From the NCBI RefSeq assembly GCF_001513955.1, contig NZ_KQ948145.1:896212-960211 (forward strand): 64,000 bases of DNA. Reading direction: 5' to 3'. The notes below the pieces were generated by a model that had not been told where the DNA came from, ran no database searches, and saw nothing but the letters and a program-made list of their open reading frames with translations. A program made the translations under genes and the position numbers. The stretch comes from Streptomyces pseudovenezuelae. GTDB taxonomy: Bacteria > Actinomycetota > Actinomycetes > Streptomycetales > Streptomycetaceae. This document shows, piece after piece, positions 7,783 to 18,285 of the stretch (within the stretch, counting starts at the first letter, position 1; every line of letters starts with the position of its first letter).

Positions 7783-7836
7783 GGCGTCCGGGGTCGCACG
7801 AGAAGGGGACGTGTGAGGCGTCCGGAGTCGCACGAG
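7776..7836 (+). repeat. Tandem 27-bp duplication at the end of fahA
   Basis: Two copies of a 27-nt unit (7776-7802 and 7810-7836) differ at one position (CCGGGG versus CCGGAG) and are 34 nt apart. The first copy contains the fahA stop codon. It looks like a recent local duplication extending the 3' untranslated region. Confidence 0.8.
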
Positions 7837-7970
7837 TCCTGCCGCGGGGCCGCCACTCACGGCATACTGGCGGCGGGCGGCATGCGTGGGACGACGTACC
7901 GACCGCCCAGCAGCGCCTCACCACACCGCCCCACCTCCCCTGTCTCCGATCAGGATCCGGAGCCCGTGGC

Positions 7971-8912
7971 ATGACTCTCTGCCTGCTCCTGCTGAGCACC
8001 GTCGCCGTCGCGGCCGCCGTGCCGGTGCCGCGCGCGCTCACCCGGGCCGCGTGGCCCGAACGGGAACCGGTGGTCGGGCTGTGGGTGTGGCAGTGCCTGG
8101 TCGCGACCGTGCTGCTGTGCTGCCTGACGGCGCTGGTCCTCGGGGCCGCGGCGGTCTTCCACACGGTCCGCGACCATGTGTTCGCCCCGGCGCCGCCGGC
8201 CGTGACCGCGGCGTACGACCTGTCGGCCGCGCCGTTCTGGGCGGTCGCCTCGACCCTTCTGCTGGCCGCCGGTGCCGCGTGGACCACGGCGATGCTGGCC
8301 CGTGAGCTGGTCGAGGCCCGGCGGCGCCGGGGCCTTGCCCGGGAACATCTGCGGGAGCGCGCGCCGGACCTGCCGGCCGGACTGGGGACGGCGACCCGCG
8401 GCCCGCTGCTGGTGCTGGAGGACGAGTACCCGGACGCCTGGTGGATGCCGGGGAGTCCGCCCCAGCTGATCGTGACGACCGGCGCGCTGCACCGGCTGAC
8501 CGACCACCAGCTGGACGCGGTCCTCACCCATGAGCGCGGCCACGCGCGGGCCCGCCACGACTGGCTGCTCCATCTGTCGACGGCGCTGGCCACGGGGTTT
8601 CCGCGGGTGCCGCTGTTCGCCCACTTCTGCGACCAGACGCACCGGCTGGTGGAGCTGGCGGCGGACGACACCGCGTCACGGCGGTGCGGGCATCTGACGA
8701 CGGCGCTGGCGCTGATCGAGCTGAACCAGCATCGAGGGGTGCTGTCGTGCGCGTCCAGTCATCGGCTGCTGGGTGAGCGGGTGGACCGGTTGCTGGAGCC
8801 GCCGCCGCGGTTGCTGCGCAGGCAGCGGGCGCTGACGTCCGCGACGGCCGCGCTGGTGCCGTTGCTGCCGTTGCTAATCGTTTTTGGGCCGGGGTTGTCG
8901 GCGCTGGCGTAG
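7971..8912 (+). CDS. M56-family membrane metallopeptidase
   Basis: The 313-residue integral membrane protein has hydrophobic segments near residues 2-20, 35-60 and 85-110 and at the C-terminus. A zinc-protease motif HERGH lies at 187-191 (LTHERGHARARHDW), with a downstream LAADDTA segment supplying the third ligand region. This is the catalytic domain type of BlaR1/MecR1, without the penicillin-binding sensor. GGAG lies 9 nt before the ATG. Such genes in Streptomyces usually follow a BlaI-type repressor gene, but none is present here. Its role, probably regulated proteolysis at the membrane, is inferred from the family. Confidence 0.85.
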   Translation: MTLCLLLLSTVAVAAAVPVPRALTRAAWPEREPVVGLWVWQCLVATVLLCCLTALVLGAAAVFHTVRDHVFAPAPPAVTAAYDLSAAPFWAVASTLLLAAGAAWTTAMLARELVEARRRRGLAREHLRERAPDLPAGLGTATRGPLLVLEDEYPDAWWMPGSPPQLIVTTGALHRLTDHQLDAVLTHERGHARARHDWLLHLSTALATGFPRVPLFAHFCDQTHRLVELAADDTASRRCGHLTTALALIELNQHRGVLSCASSHRLLGERVDRLLEPPPRLLRRQRALTSATAALVPLLPLLIVFGPGLSALA

Positions 8913-8916
8913 GGCG

Positions 8917-8990
8917 GGTCGGTTTTTCGGCTGCGGGCCGGTGGGGGCCGATCGCGCAGTTCCCCGCGCCCCTGAGTGGGTCGACTCGCG
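8917..8990. repeat. Common Streptomyces intergenic repeat
   Basis: The stretch contains TTTTTCGGCTGCGGGCC and GCGCAGTTCCCCGCGCCCCT, a combination found very often between genes in Streptomyces genomes, here just after the M56 gene stop. It probably acts in or near transcription termination, or is a dispersed repeat of unknown role. Recognition is from memory. Confidence 0.6.
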
Positions 8991-9103
8991 CCCGCTTTCA
9001 CCTCCAGGTGGCACATCTCACCCCACAGGCCCGGAAACCGCAGGTCAGGAGCGAACCCGACACGCCGTCAGGTGGCGCAACAATCCGGCAACACAGCATT
9101 TCC

Positions 9104-9116
9104 TACCAGGTCGGTA
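9104..9116. promoter_or_regulatory. Candidate autoregulatory dyad before the GntR gene
   Basis: TACC (9104-9107) and GGTA (9113-9116) form a short inverted repeat 12 nt before the ATG at 9128, where a GntR/HutC protein would bind its own promoter. The arms are only 4 bp, so chance is possible. Confidence 0.25.
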
Positions 9117-9127
9117 TGGTTCCAGCC

Positions 9128-9913
9128 ATGTCAGCCACCGATCGTATCCGGGAGCACGCCGGCCAGGGCGCGACCACCGTCGCCGCCCGCGCCCGGCGCC
9201 GGCTGCGCGCGGACCAGGCACGACAACTCGCCGACCTCCTCCGCCACCAGATCCTCACCGGCGGCTTCGAGGCCGGCACCCTCCCCCACGAGACGACCCT
9301 CGCCACCGACTACCGCGCCTCCCGCAACACGGTCCGCCAAGCCCTGGACCTGCTCCGCGCGGAGGGCCTGGTCGACCGCCTCCCGGGCGTCGGCACCGTG
9401 GTCGTCGGCCGGAAGTACCCCCACGGCCTGGACCGTCTGATGGGCCTCGCGGAGACCCTGCGCGAACACGGCACGGTCACCAACGAGGTCCGCACCATGG
9501 GCCCCGCCCCCGCCCCCCACCCGGTGGCCCGGCGCCTCCAGGTCGCCCCCGGCACCGACGTCCTCTACATCGAACGTCTGCGCCGCCTGAACGGCCTGCC
9601 CCTCTCCCTCGACCTCACCTACATCCCGCTCGACCTCGGCACCGCCCTGCTCGGCGCCGACCTGGAGAACACCGACGTCTTCCGCCTGCTGGAGACGATC
9701 ACCGGACAGGGCCTCGGCCACGCCGAGATCACCCTGGAGGCGGTGAACGCCGACACGCACTCCGCCGCCGTGCTGGAGGCCCCGCGCGGCGCGGCCGTCC
9801 TCATGCTGGAACGTCTCACGCACCTCGCCGACGGCCGCCCGGTCGACCTGGAGTTCATCCGCTTCCGCGGCGACCGCATCACCATGAGCGGCCTGCTGCA
9901 CCGCTCCCTCTGA
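9128..9913 (+). CDS. GntR-family (HutC/UTRA) transcriptional regulator
   Basis: The N-terminal winged helix-turn-helix (about residues 20-95) contains the GntR signature ASRNTVRQALDLLRAEGLVDR. The C-terminal UTRA ligand-binding domain (about 115-255) contains VLYIERLRRLNGLPLSLDLTY and ends in a typical RFRGDR strand. It is 261 residues, normal for the HutC subfamily. The ATG at 9116 is an alternative start; neither has a clear ribosome-binding site. It opens the gene group that continues with a ferredoxin gene 41 bp downstream and runs to 15969, and most likely controls it in response to the imported compound. Confidence 0.9.
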   Translation: MSATDRIREHAGQGATTVAARARRRLRADQARQLADLLRHQILTGGFEAGTLPHETTLATDYRASRNTVRQALDLLRAEGLVDRLPGVGTVVVGRKYPHGLDRLMGLAETLREHGTVTNEVRTMGPAPAPHPVARRLQVAPGTDVLYIERLRRLNGLPLSLDLTYIPLDLGTALLGADLENTDVFRLLETITGQGLGHAEITLEAVNADTHSAAVLEAPRGAAVLMLERLTHLADGRPVDLEFIRFRGDRITMSGLLHRSL

Positions 9914-9954
9914 ATTCTTCCGCCCTCTTTCCGAGCCGTTTCCTGGAGACAGCC

Positions 9955-10182
9955 ATGCCCTTGGTGCCCCAGCGGGCCGACGTGCCCGTGACCATCGACG
10001 AGTCGAAGTGCATCGACGGCTGCACGCTCTGCGTGGACATGTGCCCGCTGGACTCCCTGGCCATCGACGACAGCAGCGGCAAGGCCTACATGCACGTCGA
10101 CGAGTGCTGGTACTGCGGCCCGTGCGCGGCTCGCTGTCCCACCGGAGCCGTCACGGTCAACATGCCCTATCTGCTCCGGTGA
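9955..10182 (+). CDS. AprB-like ferredoxin with two [4Fe-4S] clusters
   Basis: The 75-residue protein has two cluster motifs: C19-x3-C23-x2-C26-x3-C30-P and C51-x2-C54-x2-C57-x3-C61-P. The second half (ECWYCGPCAARCPTGAVTV) and the closing MPY resemble the beta subunit of adenylylsulfate reductase more than ordinary bacterial ferredoxins. It lacks the longer C-terminal tail of true AprB. A good GGAGA lies before the ATG. It should pass electrons to or from the large AprA-like flavoprotein encoded at the end of the same gene group. The family assignment is from remembered sequence features. Confidence 0.85.
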   Translation: MPLVPQRADVPVTIDESKCIDGCTLCVDMCPLDSLAIDDSSGKAYMHVDECWYCGPCAARCPTGAVTVNMPYLLR

Positions 10183-10198
10183 GAGGTCCCGAACTCCC

Positions 10199-11536
10199 GT
10201 GAAACACAAACCAGTTGTCGCCGCCCTGCTGTTGCTGGCGCCGCTGACGGCCTGCGGCAGCGCCCAGGCGGGCGACGGCTCCACGGTCACCGTCACCGTC
10301 GGCTACCAGTCCAGGACCATCAACACGGTCACCGCCGGCACCCTGCTGCGCTCCCTCGGCTACTTCGAGAAGGAGCTCAACGCCCTGCACGACGGGAAGA
10401 CCTACAAGGTCGACTGGCAGGACTACGCCACCGGCGCCCCCATCACCGCCCAGATGACCGCCGGGAAGATCGACATCGGCTCGATGGGCGACTTCCCGCT
10501 CCTCATCAACGCGGCCCGCGGCAAGCAGCTCGGCAAGCCCACCCGCCTGGTCTCGGTCACCGGCTACAACCTCCGCGGCGGCCTCAACACCATCGTGACC
10601 TCCCCCGACTCGAAACTCGCCTCGCTCAAGGACCTGCGCGGCAAGAAGGTCTCCACCAGCGTCGGTTCCGCCGCCGACGGCACCCTGGTACGTGCCCTCC
10701 AGCGCGCCGGCATCGATCCCGACCAGGGCATCGAGAAGCTCAACCAGCAGCCCGCGGTCGGCGCCTCGGCCCTGTCGGCCGGCAGTACGGACGCGCTCTC
10801 CCAGTTCGTCGCCTGGCCCGGCCTGCTCGCCTTCCAGGGCAAGGCGAAGGCCCTGTACGACGGTGCCGAGCTGGACCTGCCCACCTTCCACGGCGTCACC
10901 GCCCGCGAGGACTTCGCCGAGAAGCGCCCGGCGGTCCTGGAGGCGTTCCTGAAAGCCCAGGCCGAGGCCACCGACTACCTCGACGACCACCCGGTCGCCG
11001 CCGCCGAGTCGGTCGCGAAGGCCACCGGCCTGCCGGCCGAGGTCGTCTACCTCTACAACGGCGCCCACGGCATCGCCACCTTCGACCCGGCGATCAAGCC
11101 GCAGCTGGTCTCCGCGCTGAAGCAGGACGTCTCGGTGCTGAAGGCGGCCAAGCTGACCGGTGACATCGACGTGGACTCCTTCGTCGACGACCGGTACGTC
11201 AAGAAGGCCCTCGGCCCCGGTTACGCGGCCCGCCTCGCCGCGAAGCCGTCCGCCGCCGCGAGCGAGGTCTGGCCCAAGGGCGCCTCCGCGACCAAAAGCT
11301 TCAAGTCGCCCTCGGAGCTGCTGACGTACCTCTCCGCGCACCGGGACGGCATCCGCGCCGCCTACGTCCCCGACGCCACCACCGGCACCCTCTGGTTCGC
11401 CGACAAGGCGATCTGGGTGGCCGACGGCGACCGGCTGCTGCCCTTCGTCGCCCCGGAGACCGCGCGGGCCTACGTCTCCGCGCACGGCGGCGCCCGGATC
11501 GTCACGTACGCCGACGCGCTGGAGCGGGCGTCGTGA
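10199..11536 (+). CDS. ABC substrate-binding lipoprotein with NosL-like C-terminal domain
   Basis: The signal sequence ends in a lipobox (LTACG), giving a membrane-anchored binding protein. Residues about 30-330 resemble the NMT1/SsuA/TauA group that binds sulfonates, nitrate or thiamine precursors (VGYQSRTINTVTAGTLL, DIGSMGDFPLLINAA). At 445 residues it is about 100 longer than usual. The extra C-terminal part (about 365-444) contains TGTLWFADKAIWVADGD and ETARAYVSAHGGARIVTYAD, which resembles the NosL copper-binding accessory fold, although no Cys is present there. GTG start at 10199 with GAGAGG upstream. It is followed by permease and ATPase genes with overlaps, so it is the capture subunit of that importer. 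Confidence 0.85.
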   Translation: MKHKPVVAALLLLAPLTACGSAQAGDGSTVTVTVGYQSRTINTVTAGTLLRSLGYFEKELNALHDGKTYKVDWQDYATGAPITAQMTAGKIDIGSMGDFPLLINAARGKQLGKPTRLVSVTGYNLRGGLNTIVTSPDSKLASLKDLRGKKVSTSVGSAADGTLVRALQRAGIDPDQGIEKLNQQPAVGASALSAGSTDALSQFVAWPGLLAFQGKAKALYDGAELDLPTFHGVTAREDFAEKRPAVLEAFLKAQAEATDYLDDHPVAAAESVAKATGLPAEVVYLYNGAHGIATFDPAIKPQLVSALKQDVSVLKAAKLTGDIDVDSFVDDRYVKKALGPGYAARLAAKPSAAASEVWPKGASATKSFKSPSELLTYLSAHRDGIRAAYVPDATTGTLWFADKAIWVADGDRLLPFVAPETARAYVSAHGGARIVTYADALERAS

Positions 11537-12414
11537 GCCGGCCCCTGCCGAAAGCCGGCCGGTACGCGCTCCGGGCCGCCTCCCTGGCCATCGCCCTCGG
11601 CGTGTGGCAACTGCTGACCAGCCTGGACATCGACCTGTGGCTGCGGTTCTCGCAGTTCCCCACGGTCACGGACGTGGCGAGCGCCTTCGCCGACCGGCTG
11701 TCCGGCCCCGACTACTGGACGGACCTCACCGACAGCCTCACCCGCATCCTCACCGGCTTCCTGCTCGCCGCGGTCCTCGGAGTGGCGACGGGTGTGCTCG
11801 TCGCGCGCTCCCGCCTCGCCGAGGACCTCCTCGGCCCGCTCCTGGAGGTCCTCCGCCCGATCCCGGCGATCGCCCTGGTCCCCGTCGCGATCCTGCTGTT
11901 CCCCTCCAACGAGCAGGGCATCGTCTTCATCACCTGCACCGCCGCCTTCTTCCCCGTCCTGGTCTCCACCCGGCACGCGGTCCGCGCGCTGACCCCGGTG
12001 TGGGAGGAGGCGGTGCTGACCATGGGCGGCGGGCGGTGGCGGATCCTCGTCTCGGTCGTCCTGCCGGGCGCCCTGCCCGGCATCTTCGGCGGCCTGTCCG
12101 TCGGCATCGGCGTCTCGTGGATCTGTGTGATCTCCGCCGAGATGATCTCCGGCCAGTACGGCGTGGGTTACCGCACCTGGCAGGACTACACCGTGGTCGA
12201 CTACGCGGGCGTCTTCGTCGGCATGGTCACCATCGGCGTCCTCGGCTGGCTCACCTCCACGGCCGTGGAACTCCTCGGCCGCCGCCTGACGCGGTGGCTG
12301 CCGAGGACCTCGTACGCCGGCGGGCGCACCCCGCGGCGGGCACGCGACACCCGGTCCGCCGTGCCGGTCAGCCCCAGGGCCAAGGAGGGCATCCCCCATG
12401 ACCAGCTCGTCTGA
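11533..12414 (+). CDS. ABC transporter permease, SsuC/TauC type
   Basis: This 293-residue inner-membrane permease has about six hydrophobic segments. The ATPase-contacting EAA loop is visible as EEAVLTMGGGRWRILVSVVLPGALP (about residues 157-181). Its best relatives are the aliphatic sulfonate, taurine and nitrate permeases. The GTG start overlaps the upstream stop by 4 nt (GTGA), and the 3' end overlaps the ATPase gene by 17 nt, showing tight translational coupling. Confidence 0.9.
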   Translation: MSRPLPKAGRYALRAASLAIALGVWQLLTSLDIDLWLRFSQFPTVTDVASAFADRLSGPDYWTDLTDSLTRILTGFLLAAVLGVATGVLVARSRLAEDLLGPLLEVLRPIPAIALVPVAILLFPSNEQGIVFITCTAAFFPVLVSTRHAVRALTPVWEEAVLTMGGGRWRILVSVVLPGALPGIFGGLSVGIGVSWICVISAEMISGQYGVGYRTWQDYTVVDYAGVFVGMVTIGVLGWLTSTAVELLGRRLTRWLPRTSYAGGRTPRRARDTRSAVPVSPRAKEGIPHDQLV

Positions 12415-13165
12415 CCTGCGTGGCCGCTCCGGCACCGGTGCGGCACTGGCCCTGCGCGGTGCCACGCTGGGACGGCCCGACGCACCCGTGCTCGACGCCG
12501 TGGAACTCGACGTGGCCCCCGGCGAGATCCTCACCGTCGTCGGGCCCTCCGGCTGCGGCAAGTCGACCCTGCTGCGCACCCTGGCCGGCCTCCTGGCTCC
12601 CCTCTCCGGCCAGGTCACCCAGGACTCGCGTCCCCTGACCCGGCCCTCGGCCGACCGCGCGCTGGTCTTCCAGGAGGACGCCCTCCTGCCCTGGCGCACC
12701 CTGCGCGCCAACGTCGAACTCCCCCTGGCCGTCAAGGGCCTGTCGCGCACCGAGCGCCGGGCACAGGCCGAGTCCTGGCTGGCCCGGGTCGGACTCGCCG
12801 ACCAGGCCCGGCAGTTGCCGCACCGCGTGTCCGGCGGGCAGCGCCAGCGTGCCCAACTGGCCCGCGCCCTCTCGGGCGCACCCCGCGCCGTCCTCATGGA
12901 CGAACCCTTCGGCGCCCTCGACGCCCAGACCCGCGCCGGCATGCAGGACCTGCTGGTGGAGGTGCTCCGGGGCACGGGCGCGACCGTCGTCTTCGTCACC
13001 CACGACGTGGACGAGGCCCTGTATCTCGGCGACCGCGTGGCGCTCCTCGGGGGCGGCCGCCTGACCGCCGTGCGCGAGGTGCCGCGCCCGCGCGACCGTA
13101 CGGCGCACGACGATCCCGCGCGCGTGGCGCTGCGGCGCGAGGTCCTGTCCTCGCTCGGAACCTGA
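12398..13165 (+). CDS. ABC transporter ATP-binding protein, SsuB/TauB type
   Basis: The 255-residue ATPase energises the importer. Motifs in order are Walker A GPSGCGKST (about 48-56), Q-loop FQEDALLPWRTL, signature VSGGQRQRAQLARAL, Walker B VLMDEPFGALD, and H-loop VFVTHDVDEAL. The LPWRT segment after the Q-loop is typical of the sulfonate, taurine and nitrate subfamily. It starts inside the end of the permease gene and is followed after 11 nt by the flavoprotein gene. Confidence 0.95.
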   Translation: MTSSSDLRGRSGTGAALALRGATLGRPDAPVLDAVELDVAPGEILTVVGPSGCGKSTLLRTLAGLLAPLSGQVTQDSRPLTRPSADRALVFQEDALLPWRTLRANVELPLAVKGLSRTERRAQAESWLARVGLADQARQLPHRVSGGQRQRAQLARALSGAPRAVLMDEPFGALDAQTRAGMQDLLVEVLRGTGATVVFVTHDVDEALYLGDRVALLGGGRLTAVREVPRPRDRTAHDDPARVALRREVLSSLGT

Positions 13166-13176
13166 AAGGCCTCCCC

Positions 13177-15969
13177 GTGACCACGCCCTCCGTGAACACG
13201 CCGCTCGAGATCCCCGCCCTCACCGACGCCGAGGAGATCCGCTGCGACGTCCTCGTCGTCGGCGGCGGCACCGCCGGCACCATGGCCGCCCTGACCGCCG
13301 CCGAGCACGGCGCCGACGTGCTGTTGCTGGAGAAGGCCCACGTCCGGCACTCCGGCGCCCTCGCCATGGGCATGGACGGCGTCAACAACGCGGTCATCCC
13401 CGGCCGTGCCGAACCCGACGACTACGTCGCCGAGATCACCCGCGCCAACGACGGCATCGTGGACCAGTCCACCGTCCGCCAGACCGCCACCCGCGGCTTC
13501 GGCATGGTGCAGCGTCTGGAGTCGTACGGCGTGAAGTTCGAGAAGGACGAGCACGGCGACTACGCGGTCCGCCAGGTCCACCGCTCCGGCTCCTACGTGC
13601 TGCCGATGCCGGAGGGCAAGGACGTCAAGAAGGTCCTGTACCGGCAGCTGCGGCGGCGCGAGATGCGGGAGAAGATCCGCATCGAGAACCGGGTGATGCC
13701 GGTGCGGGTGCTCACGGCCGACGGGCGGGCCGTGGGCGCGGTCGGCTTCAACACCCGCACGGGCGGCTTCGTCACGGTCCGCGCGGGCGCGGTGATCCTG
13801 GCGACCGGCGCCTGCGGCCGCCTGGGCCTGCCCGCCTCCGGCTACCTCTACGGCACCTATGAGAACCCGACCAACGCGGGCGACGGCTACGCCATGGCCT
13901 ACCACGCGGGCGCCGAGCTGACCGGCATCGAGTGCTTCCAGATCAACCCGCTGATCAAGGACTACAACGGCCCCGCCTGCGCCTACGTCGCCAACCCCTT
14001 CGGCGGCTACCAGGTGAACAGACACGGCGAGCGCTTCGTCGACTCCGACTACTGGTCCGGCCAGATGATGGCCGAGTTCGCCGCGGAGGTCGCGTCCGAC
14101 CGCGGCCCGGTCTACCTGAAGCTCAGCCACCTGCCCGAGGAGTCGATCTCGTCCCTGGAGTCGATCCTGCACTCCACGGAACGGCCCACCCGCGGCACCT
14201 TCCACGAGAACCGCGGCCACGACTACCGCACCCACGACATCGAGATGCACATCTCCGAGATCGGCCTGTGCGGCGGCCACTCGGCCTCCGGCGTCCGCGT
14301 CGACGACCACGCCCGTACCACCGTCCCCCGCCTCTACGCCGCCGGCGACCTGGCCTGCGTCCCGCACAACTACATGATCGGCGCGTTCGTCTTCGGCGAC
14401 CTCGCGGGCGCGGACGCCTCCCAGTACGCCCCGTACGAAGGGGAGTTGCCACCCGACCAGCTCCGCGAGGCGCACGAACTGATCTACCGCCCGCTGCGCA
14501 ACCCGGACGGCCCGCCGCAGCCCCAGGTCGAGTACAAGCTGCGCCGCTTCGTGAACGACTACGTGGCCCCGCCGAAGTCGGGCGCCCGTCTTTCGCTGGC
14601 CCTGGAGTCCTTCGAGCGGATGCGGGAGGACATCGCCGCGATGGGCGCCCGCACCGCGCACGAGCTGATGCGCTGCGCCGAGGTCTCCTTCATCCGCGAC
14701 TGCGCGGAGATGGCGGCCCGCGCCTCGCTGGCCCGCACGGAGTCCCGCTGGGGCCTCTACCACGACCGTATCGACCACCCCCATCGCGACGACACCTCCT
14801 GGTTCCACCACCTCGATCTGCACAAGTCCCCCTCCGGTGCGATGGAGTTCACGGCCCGGCCCGTGGCTCCCTATCTGGTCCCGATCGACGAGTTCACCCC
14901 GGTCGGCGGCCCCTCCCGGCACCTCGGCGAGGTGCACGCCGAGGAGGTGGCGACGGCGGGGGCCCGCGAGCTGACCCCGGTCGCCACCGGGCGGCACGGC
15001 GACACGGGGGACACGGGCGCCCCGGCCGACCGTCCCGGTACGGACACGGGGACTCACGCCCCGGACTCACCCGCCCCGGTCTCGTCCCGTCTGCTCGGCC
15101 TCCTCGACCTCGCCGAACAGGAACCCGAACTCGCCGCCCTGCGGACCTACTTGTCCGACCCCGACCCGGCCGTACGCCGTACCGCCGTCACGGTCCTGAC
15201 GGAGACCACGCCACCGGGGACCGGGCCCGTCCTCGCGCGGTCCCTCACCGACCCCGACCCCGGTGTCCGCGCCGCCGCGGCCGCGTCCCTGCGCGAACTC
15301 GTCGAGACGCTCCCGCCCGAACCCGCCCTCCGCGAAGGTCTCGCCGCCGCCCTGGCCGAGTCCGACCCGGTCGTCCGCGCCGCCGCCCTGGACGTCCTGC
15401 GCGCCCTGCGCCTCGGCGACACGGAGCTCTTCGCCGGGTCCCTCACCGACTCCGTCATCCCCGTCCGCATCGAGGCCGTCCGCGCCCTCGTCTCGGTGGA
15501 CGCCGCAGAGGAACTCGCCCGCGCGGCCACCACCGACCCGTCCCGCGAGGTCCGCGTGACGATCGCCAAGGCACTGGCGACGGTGTGGGCCGAACGTCCG
15601 CTGGACATCGCCCTCGACGCCCTGGCCCGTCTCGTCGAGGACCCCGACGCCCTGGTGCGGGGGGCGGCCTACGGAGCGCTGGGCACCACCGGCTGCCCCG
15701 CGCCCCTCGCAGCCCGCGCCGTCACCGCCCTGTCGGAGTCCGCCTGGCAGGTCCGGTCGGGTGCCGCGACAGCGCTCGCCGCCGCCACCCCGGACGTCGC
15801 CGTCCCCGCGCTCGCCAAGGCACTCGCCGACCCGAACGCCGACGTCCGCAAGGCGGCCGTCCTCGCCCTGACCCGGCACACGGACACCGCCGACGCCCGC
15901 ACGGCCCTGGCCACGGCGACGACGGACTCGGACGCGGACGTCAGGGCGTATGCGGCCCGGGCGTTGTGA
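13177..15969 (+). CDS. AprA-like FAD oxidoreductase fused to a HEAT-repeat domain
   Basis: The 930-residue protein has three parts. Residues about 20-590 are a flavoprotein of the fumarate reductase/adenylylsulfate reductase alpha group: FAD motif GGGTAG (29-34), then HSGALAMGMDGVNNAV, which matches the SGA...G...IN stretch of AprA, and GLCGGHSASGV and AAGDLA near the second FAD site. Residues about 590-632 form a Gly/Pro/Asp/Thr-rich linker. Residues about 633-930 are some nine HEAT/PBS-lyase-type repeats, recognisable by recurring D-P-D-x-x-V-R-x-A-A. With the AprB-like ferredoxin it probably forms a redox enzyme acting on the imported compound. Since Streptomyces does not respire sulfate, the substrate is unlikely to be APS for energy. 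GTG start; only a weak GAAAGG precedes it. Confidence 0.85.
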   Translation: MTTPSVNTPLEIPALTDAEEIRCDVLVVGGGTAGTMAALTAAEHGADVLLLEKAHVRHSGALAMGMDGVNNAVIPGRAEPDDYVAEITRANDGIVDQSTVRQTATRGFGMVQRLESYGVKFEKDEHGDYAVRQVHRSGSYVLPMPEGKDVKKVLYRQLRRREMREKIRIENRVMPVRVLTADGRAVGAVGFNTRTGGFVTVRAGAVILATGACGRLGLPASGYLYGTYENPTNAGDGYAMAYHAGAELTGIECFQINPLIKDYNGPACAYVANPFGGYQVNRHGERFVDSDYWSGQMMAEFAAEVASDRGPVYLKLSHLPEESISSLESILHSTERPTRGTFHENRGHDYRTHDIEMHISEIGLCGGHSASGVRVDDHARTTVPRLYAAGDLACVPHNYMIGAFVFGDLAGADASQYAPYEGELPPDQLREAHELIYRPLRNPDGPPQPQVEYKLRRFVNDYVAPPKSGARLSLALESFERMREDIAAMGARTAHELMRCAEVSFIRDCAEMAARASLARTESRWGLYHDRIDHPHRDDTSWFHHLDLHKSPSGAMEFTARPVAPYLVPIDEFTPVGGPSRHLGEVHAEEVATAGARELTPVATGRHGDTGDTGAPADRPGTDTGTHAPDSPAPVSSRLLGLLDLAEQEPELAALRTYLSDPDPAVRRTAVTVLTETTPPGTGPVLARSLTDPDPGVRAAAAASLRELVETLPPEPALREGLAAALAESDPVVRAAALDVLRALRLGDTELFAGSLTDSVIPVRIEAVRALVSVDAAEELARAATTDPSREVRVTIAKALATVWAERPLDIALDALARLVEDPDALVRGAAYGALGTTGCPAPLAARAVTALSESAWQVRSGAATALAAATPDVAVPALAKALADPNADVRKAAVLALTRHTDTADARTALATATTDSDADVRAYAARAL

Positions 15970-15973
15970 CGTG

Positions 15974-16014
15974 CCGCCGGACACCTGCGCCTGTGACGCG
16001 CCGGAGTCCGGCGG
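15974..16014. terminator. Bidirectional terminator
   Basis: A 9-bp outer stem (CCGCCGGAC / GTCCGGCGG) and an inner GCGC/GCGC pairing lie between the convergent flavoprotein and recQ genes. Confidence 0.6.
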
Positions 16015-16017
16015 TGG

Positions 16018-18036
<2,019 letters not shown>

Positions 18037-18285
18037 AGTCCCGTCCCCCGTACGTCGTCCCTCGACCACTGCCTCCACGATAGGGGCCGGGACCGACAGC
18101 GTCGGAGTTATCCACAGGCCGGGCCGGTTACCTTGCGTGGTCATTCGATCGGCCGACGTCACATGGCGCACTCGTTCGAGGCGGGACAAGCTGCTGAAGC
18201 GGGCTGGGGAGACCCGCCCTCCTCCCGACCGTCGGCGCCTCGCACGCGCCTCTCTCCCGCCTCAAGCGTCTCAAGGAGAACCACG

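Noticed and set aside
11470..15057. A 1195-codon open frame on the minus strand across the ABC transporter and flavoprotein genes
   Set aside because: Low-complexity translation with no motif, opposite to well-supported genes; a shadow frame.
9955..15969. Reading the AprBA-like pair as true dissimilatory adenylylsulfate reductase
   Set aside because: The ferredoxin lacks the AprB tail, the flavoprotein has a HEAT extension, and no sat, qmo or dsr genes accompany it.
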